Positions 34,154 to 43,184 of a stretch of 64,000 nt of DNA are shown piece by piece. Source of the DNA: Sinomonas terrae (GTDB lineage Bacteria; Actinomycetota; Actinomycetes; Actinomycetales; Micrococcaceae); the NCBI RefSeq assembly GCF_022539255.1, contig NZ_JAKZBV010000001.1, positions 2,170,001 through 2,234,000 of the forward strand, in the 5' to 3' direction. The notes beneath the pieces were generated by a model, which did no database searches, was not told where the DNA came from, and worked only from the letters and a program-made list of their open reading frames with translations. Position 1 is the first letter of the stretch. Every line of letters begins with the position of its first letter. The translations under genes and the position numbers were made by a program.

Positions 34154-36547
34154 TCATGCGCTGACATAGGCCGCGAGATGCTCGCCTGTAAGCGTCGACC
34201 GAGCCGTCACAAGATCTGTCGGCGTGCCCTCGAAAACGATTCGGCCGCCGTCGTGCCCAGCGCCTGGCCCGAGGTCGATGATCCAGTCTGCGTGGGCCAT
34301 GACAGCCTGATGGTGCTCGATGACTATGACTGACTTGCCCGAATCCACCAGTCGATCAAGCAATCCGAGCAACTGCTCGACGTCCGCGAGGTGCAGCCCT
34401 GTCGTCGGCTCATCGAGGACGTAGACGTCGCCCTTCTCGGCCATCTGGCTGGCGAGCTTGAGGCGCTGCCGCTCGCCGCCCGAGAGCGTGGTGAGCGGCT
34501 GGCCGAGAGTCAGGTAGCCAAGGCCGACGTCGGCAAGCCGATCGAGAATCTTGTGAGCAGCCGGCGTCCGAGCATCCCCCTCGCCGAAGAACTCCTTGGC
34601 ATCGGCCACCGACATGCCGAGTACCTCAGCGATGTTGTTTCCGCCGAGCGCGTACTCGAGGACCGACGCTTGGAATCGCTTCCCTTCGCACTCCTCACAC
34701 GTCGATTCGACCGTGGCCATCACCCCGAGATCCGTGTAGATCACGCCGGCCCCGTTGCAGGCCGGGCACGCCCCTTCCGAGTTTGAGCTGAAAAGCGCCG
34801 GCTTCACGCCATTCGCTTTCGCGAAGGCCTTCCGGATTGGGTCGAGCAATCCCGTGTAGGTTGCCGGGTTACTGCGACGCGACCCACGGATCCCGCTTTG
34901 ATCAATGACGACGACGCCGTCCCGCCCCGCTACCGACCCGTGGATCAGCGAACTCTTGCCGGAGCCGGCAACACCGGTGACGACGACGAGCACGCCCAGC
35001 GGGATGTCGACGTCAACCTCCCGGAGATTGTGCTCCGAGGCCCCACGCACCTCAAGCGCGCCCGACGACGAACGTACCGACTTCTTCAGGGTCGCCCGGT
35101 CGTCGAGATGGCGACCGGTGATCGTCTCGCTTCGGCGCAAGCCTTCGACCGTCCCTTCAAAGCAGACAGTTCCGCCGTTGGTACCCGCTCCCGGCCCGAG
35201 GTCGACCACGTGGTCGGCGATCGCGATGGCCTCCGGCTTGTGCTCGACCACGAGCACCGTGTTGCCCTTGTCCCGCAACTGCAGCAGAAGCTGATTCATC
35301 CGCTGGATGTCGTGGGGATGAAGCCCGATAGTCGGCTCGTCGAAGACGTACGTGATGTCGGTGAGCGACGACCCCAGGTGCCGGATCATCTTCGTGCGCT
35401 GGGCCTCTCCCCCAGACAGAGTGCCAGTCGGCCGATCGAGCGAGAGATAACCGAGGCCGATTTCGGCGAACGAGTCCAGGAGGTGCTGCAATCCCTTGAG
35501 GAGGGGGGCCACGGAAGGCTCGTCGAGCGCACGTACCCATTCAGCGAGATCGGTGATCTGCATCGAGCAGATATCCGCGATGTTCTTCCCCTTGATCTTC
35601 GAGGAGAGCGCTTCCTTGCTGAGGCGCGTACCGCCGCATTCGGGGCAAATCATGAACGTGATGGCCCTGTCTACAAAGGCCCGAATATGAGGCTGCATCG
35701 CCTCGGGGTCTTTCGAGAGCATCGACTTCTGGATCTTCGGGATGAGTCCCTCGTACGTCAGGTTGATTCCCTCGACCTTGATCTTGGTTGGCTCCTTGTA
35801 GAGCAAATCGTGCAGTTCACGCTTGGTGAATTTGCCGATCGGCTTCTCCATATCGAAGAATCCGCTGCCGCTGAAAATACGGCCGTACCAGCCGTCCATC
35901 GAGTAGCCCGGAATGGTGAGCGCGCCGCCGCTGAGAGACTTTTCGGCATCGTACAAGGCTGTCAGATCGAAATCAGTGACGGAGCCGGTGCCCTCGCACC
36001 TTGGGCACATGCCGCCAAGACGGTTGAAAGTGGCCTTCTCAGTCTTCGTCTTGCCCTCACCTCTCTCGACCGTGATGGCACCGCTGGCCTTTACCGAGGG
36101 GACGTTGAATGAGTAGGCATTGGGCGAACCGATGTGGGGCTCGCCGAGTCGGCTAAAGAGGATACGCAGCATGGCGTTGGCGTCGGTGGCGGTGCCGACG
36201 GTCGAACGCGGGTTCGAGCCCATCGGTTCCTGATCCACAATGATCGCCGTCGTCAGGCCTTCGAGCACGTCGACATCGGGCCTGGACAACGACGGCATGA
36301 AACCCTGCACGAAGGCGCTGTAGGTCTCATTGATCATCCGCTGCGACTCTGCGGCGATGGTCGCAAACACGAGGGAGCTCTTGCCTGAGCCGGACACCCC
36401 CGTGAAGACGGTCATCCGTCGCTTCGGGATTTCGACGCGCACGTCCTTGAGGTTGTTCTCGCGGGCCCCATGAACTCGGATCAAATCGTGGCTGTCGGCG
36501 ACTGGCAGCCCGGACGGTTGGTCTTGGGTCCTCGAGGCCAAGCTCAT
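34154..36547 (-). CDS. UvrA-like ABC-class ATPase (UvrA paralogue)
   Basis: This is a 797-residue protein with the double-ATPase plan of UvrA. It has two Walker A motifs (GVSGSGKSS near residue 42 and GVAGSGKSS in the second half), two signatures (LSGGEAQR and LSGGERQR), and zinc-binding CxxC clusters (CPRCEGTG, CPECGG, CPACNGAG, CEECEGK). It is about 150 residues shorter than UvrA proper, so it belongs to the paralogous group sometimes linked to drug or DNA-damage tolerance. It is not the main excision-repair gene. ATG 36547 is the start at which homology begins. It is divergent from the oxidoreductase. Confidence 0.9.
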   Translation of the reverse strand: MSLASRTQDQPSGLPVADSHDLIRVHGARENNLKDVRVEIPKRRMTVFTGVSGSGKSSLVFATIAAESQRMINETYSAFVQGFMPSLSRPDVDVLEGLTTAIIVDQEPMGSNPRSTVGTATDANAMLRILFSRLGEPHIGSPNAYSFNVPSVKASGAITVERGEGKTKTEKATFNRLGGMCPRCEGTGSVTDFDLTALYDAEKSLSGGALTIPGYSMDGWYGRIFSGSGFFDMEKPIGKFTKRELHDLLYKEPTKIKVEGINLTYEGLIPKIQKSMLSKDPEAMQPHIRAFVDRAITFMICPECGGTRLSKEALSSKIKGKNIADICSMQITDLAEWVRALDEPSVAPLLKGLQHLLDSFAEIGLGYLSLDRPTGTLSGGEAQRTKMIRHLGSSLTDITYVFDEPTIGLHPHDIQRMNQLLLQLRDKGNTVLVVEHKPEAIAIADHVVDLGPGAGTNGGTVCFEGTVEGLRRSETITGRHLDDRATLKKSVRSSSGALEVRGASEHNLREVDVDIPLGVLVVVTGVAGSGKSSLIHGSVAGRDGVVVIDQSGIRGSRRSNPATYTGLLDPIRKAFAKANGVKPALFSSNSEGACPACNGAGVIYTDLGVMATVESTCEECEGKRFQASVLEYALGGNNIAEVLGMSVADAKEFFGEGDARTPAAHKILDRLADVGLGYLTLGQPLTTLSGGERQRLKLASQMAEKGDVYVLDEPTTGLHLADVEQLLGLLDRLVDSGKSVIVIEHHQAVMAHADWIIDLGPGAGHDGGRIVFEGTPTDLVTARSTLTGEHLAAYVSA

Positions 36548-36620
36548 TGCGCGTCTCCATTTCCAGAAGGGCTTACGGAGCCAGTCTAGGTGGGCACCAT
36601 CGGACAGGCTTCTCGATTCC

Positions 36621-36650
36621 TGATCACTGGTCTGGTGATCACCGGTCTGG
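36621..36650. promoter_or_regulatory. Tandem 15-bp operator-like repeat
   Basis: TGATCACTGGTCTGG (36621-36635) is followed at once by TGATCACCGGTCTGG (36636-36650). The pair also makes a seven-base inverted repeat, TGATCAC/GTGATCA, at 36621-36641. It lies in the divergent gap between the UvrA-like and oxidoreductase genes. Confidence 0.55.
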
Positions 36651-36752
36651 CGCGTCTCTTCTCGTGGCAACACTGGCAAGCCCGAGGCATCGTCGGCTGG
36701 CCGACGGATAGGGTCACGGGAGGAGATGTGGTCTGAGGCGAGGGGAATAACC

Positions 36753-37856
36753 ATGTCGAAGGTGGACCGGCTTCGGGTCGGTGTCGTGGGCGCCGGTTGG
36801 CGTGGGCAGTACTTCGTGAAGCTCATCGCCCACTTCCCAGATCTCCTGGAGTGCGTCGGCGTCGTCGCCCGCCACGAACCTGCTCGAAGTGAGGTCGCCG
36901 AACGATGGCAAGTGCCAGTGTTCCCGACAGTACCCGAACTCTTGAGCACCGCACATCCGCACTTCGTCGTCACGAGCGTGAGCTGGGAGGCCAACCCTTC
37001 GATCGTCGATGAGCTCGTCGGCCATGGCATACCGGTCCTGTCCGAGACTCCCCCGGCCCCCGATCTGCCGCGGCTACGCGAGCTTTGGGAACGAGTGGGG
37101 GCTTCGGAGCTCGTTCAGGTCGCGGAGCAGTACGCGCTCATGCCCACCCACGCGGCGCGACTTGCCGCCATGGGCCAGGGTCTCATCGGGGAGGTTAGTT
37201 CGGTGCAGATCTCGTCAACTCACCTGTACCACGCTGCCAGCCTCATCCGTCGCTATTTGGGAGCGGGGTTCGAACGGGCTTCTGTGAGCGCACGTCGATT
37301 CACCGGACCCCTCGTCAACCCCAGCGATCGCTCAGGCTGGACTCACGATCCCATCCCCCATCAGGCCACGACGACTATCGCGACGCTCGAGTTCGAGGGC
37401 GGGCGCAGCGCCGTCTACGACTTCACTGACAACCAATCCAGGAATCACCTTCGCTCGCGGCGCCTCCTTCTGCGAGGCAGCCTCGGCGAGATCGACGACG
37501 ACCGCGTGGTCCGGCTCGTCGATCCCGAGACGATCCTCGAATCGCGGATCGTGCGCCACCAGACCGGTTATGAACTCGATCACGAAGGTTTCGACACCGC
37601 CCATCTGAGCGTCGACGGGAAGGTCCTCTGGCGCAACCCGTTCCTCGGCCGGCGCTTCAACGACGAAGACGTCGCGATGTCCGCCGCACTCCTGTCCATG
37701 GCCGGCTGGGTTCGGGGTTCGGGCCCCGCCCCGTATCCCCTCGCCGAAGCGGCACAGGATCAGCTCGTCGGCCTTGCCATCGAACAGTCTGCAGACGAAC
37801 AGCGGCTCGTCTGCACGTCACAGGAAGCGTGGGCGGCGTCGCTCCCCCACCGCTGA
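36753..37856 (+). CDS. Gfo/Idh/MocA-family NAD(P)-dependent oxidoreductase
   Basis: This is a 367-residue dehydrogenase. The N-terminal Rossmann fold has GVVGAGWRG near residue 9. The domain continues to about residue 125, with SETPPAP in place of the common EKP motif near residue 95. The C-terminal domain is a beta-sheet substrate region. ATG 36753 follows GAGGGG at seven bases. The family oxidises or reduces sugars, inositols and their derivatives; the loss of the usual E-K-P lysine may mean altered or lost catalysis. The substrate is unknown. Confidence 0.82.
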   Translation: MSKVDRLRVGVVGAGWRGQYFVKLIAHFPDLLECVGVVARHEPARSEVAERWQVPVFPTVPELLSTAHPHFVVTSVSWEANPSIVDELVGHGIPVLSETPPAPDLPRLRELWERVGASELVQVAEQYALMPTHAARLAAMGQGLIGEVSSVQISSTHLYHAASLIRRYLGAGFERASVSARRFTGPLVNPSDRSGWTHDPIPHQATTTIATLEFEGGRSAVYDFTDNQSRNHLRSRRLLLRGSLGEIDDDRVVRLVDPETILESRIVRHQTGYELDHEGFDTAHLSVDGKVLWRNPFLGRRFNDEDVAMSAALLSMAGWVRGSGPAPYPLAEAAQDQLVGLAIEQSADEQRLVCTSQEAWAASLPHR

Positions 37857-37876
37857 GCGGCCCGTTGAGAGGCCGC
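37857..37876. terminator. Weak terminator-like hairpin
   Basis: GCGGCC (37857-37862) pairs with GGCCGC (37871-37876) across eight bases, in the 44-base gap between two converging genes. Confidence 0.4.
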
Positions 37877-37900
37877 CCAGCAGCGTACGCGGTCGCAGTA

Positions 37901-39406
37901 CTAGGTGTGGGCGACCGATGACGTGGCCAGGACCTTGCCCTGCGCATCCAAAGCCTGGACGGCCAGGTGCGGTGCGGCCGCAACTGCTACTGATGTCTCG
38001 AAGCCCGTCTTCTTCACCAGCGCGGCCTCCTTGAGCGACGACGGGTCGCTTCCGGTGAGGAAGCGCCAGCTTGCAATCTCGGTGGCGCCGTTCCAGCTCG
38101 CGTAGGCCTGCATCGTCGAGCCGTTGCCCTGGACGGCGACGACGTCGGGCAGGGTCGTGGGCGTGGCGGTCCAGACCGAGCGGTAGACGCGGTACGAGCC
38201 TCCACCGATGTTGGTCGCTTCGAAGACGGGGGTCCCGTTGGCGGTGAACTCCGTTGCCGCTGGATCCGACCCCCAGCCGACCATATAGTTGCCGTTCTCG
38301 AGGAACTGCACGTTGCCCATGGCGTTGCCCCTGTGGCCACCGCGGGCCAGCTGAAGCTTGACCGAAGCGGTGCGCTTCTGCTCGTCGACGTTGAGGATAA
38401 GCCCCCGCGACGTGCCGGTTGTGCCGTCTTTATAGTGGTTGTCGAACATGCTGATGACACCGTTGGCGCGTTGGCGGACGTCATGCTGCCACGCGAAGAC
38501 CGCGTCAGCGGGAAGCGTGAAGTCGCTCCTCTTGCCGCCCATGCGCCACTGGATCGCGCCGGTCGAGTCGATGTGGTAGATCGTGTGCGTGTGCCGGAAG
38601 GAGACGAGGTACCCATCCGTTCGCAGAGAGACCGCGTTGACGTGGTAGGGATCGAAAGCCTTTGCAGCTGTCGAACCATCAGCTGTCGGGTCGTCCGTCG
38701 TCTTCAGATAGGACTCATCGAGCCCGACGTAGTCGGAGGCCTTCCAGTCGAAGAGCAGATTCCCGGTAGCGATGTCCACTTCCTGCACGTGGCAGTCGTA
38801 CATGTAGCCGTTTATCTGCCCACCGGCGGGCGAGAGATCGAACCGAATCGTGGGGTACGAGGTCAAGAGTGCCGTGCCTTTGGGGGTCACGGTGAATTCG
38901 TGGAGGTCCGCCTTGAGTCCGTCACCCGCATTGACCTGCGCGATGGTCTGGTAGGAAGTGTCCTTGATGACGCCGAACCCTTCGCCGTGCCCTCCCATGC
39001 CTTGGCCACTCCAGTAGGTGAGGACGGGCTTGCCCTGATACGTCTGGACCCGGAGGTCCGTGACGCCTGCACCCGTCGGCTCCATCCAAACGGGACGCCC
39101 CTGGTTGTCCATGATGAGGCCATTGGAGCCGTGGCCCATGGGCCCGGCGAAGATGAGACCAGGTGCGGTGGTACCCGACGACCAGACATTGATGTGGGGG
39201 GTCGTGAGCTTGGTGCTCACGAAGGTCCGGTCGGATGGCGCGGTGGCCCCTGCCGTCGCCGAAGGAGACGGAGTCGCCGCAGAGGCGCTGGGCGGCAACG
39301 GGAAGATGCTCGAGCGGGCGACGGTTGCTCCAGCGGCTGCGCCGAAAACCGCCAATCCCGCGCCTTGAATGAAGTGACGACGACTGACCCTGACCATGCC
39401 TGTCAT
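37901..39406 (-). CDS. Arylsulfotransferase-like protein with Tat signal
   Basis: This is a 501-residue exported protein. The N terminus carries a twin-arginine signal (SRRHFIQGAG) and a hydrophobic core, so it should leave folded through TatABC, encoded later in this window. The rest is a beta-propeller of the arylsulfotransferase (ASST) type; DCHVQEVD, FRHTHTIYHID, WRMGGKRSDF and FAWQHDVRQ are family blades with the histidines expected at the active site. Known ASST enzymes move sulfate between phenols without PAPS. The substrate cannot be told. An alternative ATG lies three codons in. Confidence 0.85.
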   Translation of the reverse strand: MTGMVRVSRRHFIQGAGLAVFGAAAGATVARSSIFPLPPSASAATPSPSATAGATAPSDRTFVSTKLTTPHINVWSSGTTAPGLIFAGPMGHGSNGLIMDNQGRPVWMEPTGAGVTDLRVQTYQGKPVLTYWSGQGMGGHGEGFGVIKDTSYQTIAQVNAGDGLKADLHEFTVTPKGTALLTSYPTIRFDLSPAGGQINGYMYDCHVQEVDIATGNLLFDWKASDYVGLDESYLKTTDDPTADGSTAAKAFDPYHVNAVSLRTDGYLVSFRHTHTIYHIDSTGAIQWRMGGKRSDFTLPADAVFAWQHDVRQRANGVISMFDNHYKDGTTGTSRGLILNVDEQKRTASVKLQLARGGHRGNAMGNVQFLENGNYMVGWGSDPAATEFTANGTPVFEATNIGGGSYRVYRSVWTATPTTLPDVVAVQGNGSTMQAYASWNGATEIASWRFLTGSDPSSLKEAALVKKTGFETSVAVAAAPHLAVQALDAQGKVLATSSVAHT

Positions 39407-39536
39407 CGTATGAAGGGACCCTGTGGCGGCGGGAGTCTCAACCTGTAGTTTTACTGAGAGAGTACCGGGAGCAGGCCTAGGGCCGGCTCAAAATGTTTCT
39501 CCCGCAGAGGTCCTCCGAGGCCCATATGCTGTTGAT

Positions 39537-40418
39537 ATGACCGTTCGAGACTGGGAACTCCGGCACTTCCGCCTCATGGCCGCGCTCGCTGCAGGGGGAA
39601 GCATCGGCGCCGCCGCAAGGGAAACCGGCATGGCGCAGCCCAACGCCTCGCGATTGCTCGAGCACATGGAACGCTCGGCGGGCTTCGCCCTCGCGCGGCG
39701 CACGCCGCGCGGCACCCAGCTCACCGACCGCGGGCGGGTGGTCGCGGGCCTAGCAGCGGAGGTCCTTGAGGCCGCCGAGAGCGTGGTCCGGGCCGTCGAG
39801 GCCCTCGAACGAGCCCGTGGTGCCCTGCACGTGTGCGCGAGCATGACGGTCGCCGAACACCTCATGCCGCAATGGCTCGCCTGCGCGCAACAACAGCTCC
39901 CCGAGGTGAGTGTCACCCTCGACGTCGGGAACTCCGACGAAGTCTTCGAGCGGCTCCGTTCTGGCGCGGCGGAGCTCGGCTTTGTCGAGGGACCCACCGT
40001 CCAGACCGGCTTCCGGTATCTCGATGTGGCGCCGGACGAACTCGTGGTGATCGTGCGCCCAGATCATCCGTGGGCAACGGCGGGCGCTGTGGCACCCGAG
40101 GAGGTCGCATCCGCGGGGCTCGTGGTCCGAGAGCCTGGTTCGGGAACTCGCCAAACGGCTGATCGTGCGCTCGCACCCTACTCCGCGGGACCGCGCTTCG
40201 AAGTCGGCAGCAACGCAGCGCTGGCTGCGAGCGTCGCGGCAGGGCTCGGCCCCGGCGTGGTGAGCCGCCTCGCCGTCCAGCTTCCACTCCGGAGCGGCCG
40301 GCTCGTCGAGGTTCCGACGCCGGCCCTCAGGCTGAGGCGCATGCTGAGGGCCGTGTGGTCGGCGGCCATGCCTTTGCCGCGCTCCGGCGAGGAATTCCTG
40401 AGGCTCGTGAGCGCCTAG
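39537..40418 (+). CDS. LysR-family transcriptional regulator
   Basis: This is a 293-residue regulator with an N-terminal winged helix-turn-helix (about 5-65: LRHFRLMAALAAGGSIGAA, then QPNASRLLEHME) and a LysR-type effector domain (about 90-290). A TATGCT box ends six bases before ATG 39537, predicting a leaderless mRNA. It is divergent from the arylsulfotransferase gene, the usual place for a LysR protein relative to its target, so control of that gene is plausible. Confidence 0.88.
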   Translation: MTVRDWELRHFRLMAALAAGGSIGAAARETGMAQPNASRLLEHMERSAGFALARRTPRGTQLTDRGRVVAGLAAEVLEAAESVVRAVEALERARGALHVCASMTVAEHLMPQWLACAQQQLPEVSVTLDVGNSDEVFERLRSGAAELGFVEGPTVQTGFRYLDVAPDELVVIVRPDHPWATAGAVAPEEVASAGLVVREPGSGTRQTADRALAPYSAGPRFEVGSNAALAASVAAGLGPGVVSRLAVQLPLRSGRLVEVPTPALRLRRMLRAVWSAAMPLPRSGEEFLRLVSA

Positions 40419-40428
40419 GCTTGGCATC

Positions 40429-41076
40429 ATGAGCCCCGCACCCGAGAGCCGCTGGACCGCCTCGCGACTGGCAGAGACCGCAGCCGAGATCGTCGCTGGC
40501 CCAGAGCTTCCGCCGATCGTCCAGGCCGGCCATCCGGTCCTGCGCACGCAGGCCCTCCCGTTTGATGGTCAACTCGACGACGCCCTGCTTGACGCCCTGA
40601 TCGAGGTCATGCGGCGCACAATGCATGCGGCCCCGGGCGTGGGGCTCGCCGCCCCGCAGATCGGCCTCCCGCTCAGCCTCGCCGTCCTCGAGGATATGTG
40701 GGCTACCGACGAGGACCTGGTGCGAGCCCGCGAACGTGCGCCGCTGCCCTTCTTCGCCATCTTGAATCCTGTTTACGTGCCCTTGGGAGAGGAGCGGGCT
40801 GAGTTCTTCGAGGGATGCCTCTCCGTCCGGGGCTACACGGCCGTGGTGAGCCGCCCCAAACGAGTCGAGGCACGCTGGACGAGCCCGCGCGGTGCCACCC
40901 GGAGAGCCGAGTTCTCCGGGTGGCAGGCCCGGATTGTGCAGCACGAGACCGACCACCTCTCGGGGACGCTCTACCTCGACAAGGCGGAGGTGAGGTCACT
41001 CTGCACCAACGAGGAGTATTCGGCCCGCTGGGCACATCCCACCCCGGAAGCGGCTGCCCGGGAGCTCGGCTTCTAG
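40429..41076 (+). CDS. def: Peptide deformylase
   Basis: This metal enzyme removes the formyl group from new proteins. All three motifs are present: GVGLAAPQIG near residue 67, EGCLSV near residue 127 with the metal cysteine, and QHETDHLSG near residue 171 with two metal histidines and the catalytic glutamate. The 215-residue length includes an N-terminal extension of about 30 residues, common in actinobacteria. It starts ten bases after the LysR stop, with a TAGGCT box overlapping the stop codon, so it may have its own leaderless promoter. Confidence 0.95.
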   Translation: MSPAPESRWTASRLAETAAEIVAGPELPPIVQAGHPVLRTQALPFDGQLDDALLDALIEVMRRTMHAAPGVGLAAPQIGLPLSLAVLEDMWATDEDLVRARERAPLPFFAILNPVYVPLGEERAEFFEGCLSVRGYTAVVSRPKRVEARWTSPRGATRRAEFSGWQARIVQHETDHLSGTLYLDKAEVRSLCTNEEYSARWAHPTPEAAARELGF

Positions 41077-41086
41077 GCCCCTCGGC

Positions 41087-43141
41087 TCACCCCGCGATCG
41101 CCTCGGATTCCTCGGCAGCTTCCCGCGGGTTCGCTGCCGTTGGCAGGTAGCGGGCCCACCATCGGAGGATGTGCTCGAAACGCTGTCTGCGGTGATGCGG
41201 CGTCCCTGAACGGGAGAGCTCGTGGTTTTCTCCGGGGAACACGAGGAGCTCCGCTTCGACGCCGCGAAGCTTGAGCGCAGCGTAATAGCGCTGTGCCTGC
41301 TCGATGGGGCACCGCCAGTCCTCCTCGGAGTGCACCACGAGGCACGGCGTTTCGACCTGCCCGACGAACGCCATGGGACTTTGAGCGGCCATGTCCTTCG
41401 GGTCCCAGCCTGTGTATTCGCCCGGAAAGAACCAGCCGATGTCGGAGGAGCCGATGAAGCTGACGGGGTCCAGGAATCCTCGCTCGACGATGGCGGCCCG
41501 GAAGCGGTGGTCGTGGGCGATCGTCCAGGCCGTGAGGTAGCCACCGTAGGATCCGCCGAGGATCCCGAGGCGATCGGCGTCGAGGGTTGGGAACGAATCG
41601 AGTGCGGAGTCAAGGAACCCGAGGACGTCTTGGTAGTCCACTGTGCCCATGCGCCCCTTGATGGCTCGGCCGTGAGCCTCACCGTATCCTGCCGAGCCGC
41701 GGGGGTTGCACATGACGACGGCGTAGCCAGCCGAAGCGTAGACCTGTGCCTCGTCGAACCACGCTCCCGTGTATTGGGCAAATGGACCGCCGTGGATCAT
41801 GAGCAGCACGGGATGGGGTCCCGCACCCTCCGGCTCGAGAACCCAGCCGTGGACGGGCGAGCCGTCGGCGCTTCTGCCGGTGAATTCATGGGGAACGAGT
41901 GGGCGCGTTTCCTCCCGGAGCCGGCCCGCGAAGTCGGTGAGCCGCTTGAGCGACCCGTCCCGCACCGCGGCTACCTCCCCCGGTGACGTCGCGTCGGCAA
42001 AGGAGACGACGACGGTGTCGCCCGCCGTGTCTACGCCCGTGACCACGGCGTCCCCTTCCTCAAGCACGGTACGCTCGCCGCTCGCACTGAACGCGACGAG
42101 CCGCACCGAGCCACGGTGGCGTCCCAGCACGAGCGCCCGTCCGTCAGACCCGACACGGAAGGCGCCCGGTGCCTCCCCGAAGTCGTCCTCCTCGGCATCG
42201 CTCAGGCGCACAGTGCTGCCGTCGTCGAAAGAATGCCAGAACAGGTGGGTGCTGCGCCCTACAAAGTCGGTCCCAGAATCGCCGAGCGAGGACGCAAGCA
42301 CGAACAGTCCGGCGCCGTCGGTGGCTTCGCGCACCGCCTGAACCGAGGCAGCGTGGGGTGAGCCAAGCTCGACGACGGTGCTCTCGCCGCCCCCTGCCGG
42401 CGTGCGCACCACATGGGAACCGAGAGTGTCGACGGCGGCCGGGTCGAATTGCGAGACCGTGTAGATGAATTTGCCGTCGGCACTGAACGAGGCAAGTTCG
42501 TGGTCGAGCCCGCCCGACGTCAGCTGGCGCGCTTCCGGCACTCCGCTCCGTGCCTCGTCCTCGGCCTCGGATTCTGCCGCCTTGGCACGACCCCGCGAGG
42601 GGACGTAAGGCTCTTCCTCGACGTCCGGCGCGTCGACGACGAAGAGCTGGGTGCGCTGGTCACCGGTGTAGCCTCGCCCGTTCAACCGGTAGTTGAGGTC
42701 CGTGACGAGGCGGGGATCCTCCGCGCCTGGCCCGACGCCGTCGACGGTTCCGTAGCGGCCTGCCTCCGGTTCCCTCGAGAGAAACGCGATCATTTGAGAG
42801 TCCGGCGACCAGGCAAACTGTTCCACGCCGAGCAGGCGATCCGTGAGCGCACGAGGTTCGCCACCCTCGGCCTCCACGACGAAGAGCTGTGGGCGTCCGG
42901 CGGGGGCTGCCCGCAGGAAGGCGAGGTAGCGGCCGTCTGGGGAATACTGCGGGGCGGTATCGCAAAATCCCCGAGTGAGTCGACGTGGGGAGCCGCCGTC
43001 CAACGGGACCTCCCAGACCTGGCCCACCGAGGAGTCGGCTCTGAAGTCAGAGCGGGTAGCACTGACGGCGCACCGCGTCCCAGAGGGGTCAGCGGTAGGG
43101 GCGGACAGGGTCACGATGGCATCGAGCTCGCTGGGCTTCAC
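41087..43141 (-). CDS. S9 family peptidase (acylaminoacyl-peptidase-like)
   Basis: This is a 684-residue serine peptidase of the prolyl-oligopeptidase family: a beta-propeller of about 390 residues and a C-terminal alpha/beta-hydrolase domain. The nucleophile is in GGSYGG, the aspartate in SEEDWRCP and the histidine in GENHELSRSG. It should cleave short peptides in the cytoplasm, since there is no signal peptide. GTG 43141 is chosen because a TAGGCT box lies seven bases before it, the leaderless pattern used elsewhere in this window. The start codon lies in a 15-base palindrome (43136-43150). Confidence 0.92.
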   Translation of the reverse strand: MKPSELDAIVTLSAPTADPSGTRCAVSATRSDFRADSSVGQVWEVPLDGGSPRRLTRGFCDTAPQYSPDGRYLAFLRAAPAGRPQLFVVEAEGGEPRALTDRLLGVEQFAWSPDSQMIAFLSREPEAGRYGTVDGVGPGAEDPRLVTDLNYRLNGRGYTGDQRTQLFVVDAPDVEEEPYVPSRGRAKAAESEAEDEARSGVPEARQLTSGGLDHELASFSADGKFIYTVSQFDPAAVDTLGSHVVRTPAGGGESTVVELGSPHAASVQAVREATDGAGLFVLASSLGDSGTDFVGRSTHLFWHSFDDGSTVRLSDAEEDDFGEAPGAFRVGSDGRALVLGRHRGSVRLVAFSASGERTVLEEGDAVVTGVDTAGDTVVVSFADATSPGEVAAVRDGSLKRLTDFAGRLREETRPLVPHEFTGRSADGSPVHGWVLEPEGAGPHPVLLMIHGGPFAQYTGAWFDEAQVYASAGYAVVMCNPRGSAGYGEAHGRAIKGRMGTVDYQDVLGFLDSALDSFPTLDADRLGILGGSYGGYLTAWTIAHDHRFRAAIVERGFLDPVSFIGSSDIGWFFPGEYTGWDPKDMAAQSPMAFVGQVETPCLVVHSEEDWRCPIEQAQRYYAALKLRGVEAELLVFPGENHELSRSGTPHHRRQRFEHILRWWARYLPTAANPREAAEESEAIAG

Positions 43142-43184
43142 GCCGTGAAGCCTAGTCCCGACCGCCGCAGCTAGCATGGAAGCC

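Noticed and set aside
36548..37030. A 161-residue N-terminal extension of the UvrA-like protein
   Set aside because: It overlaps the well-supported oxidoreductase gene on the other strand and lies before the point where UvrA homology begins.
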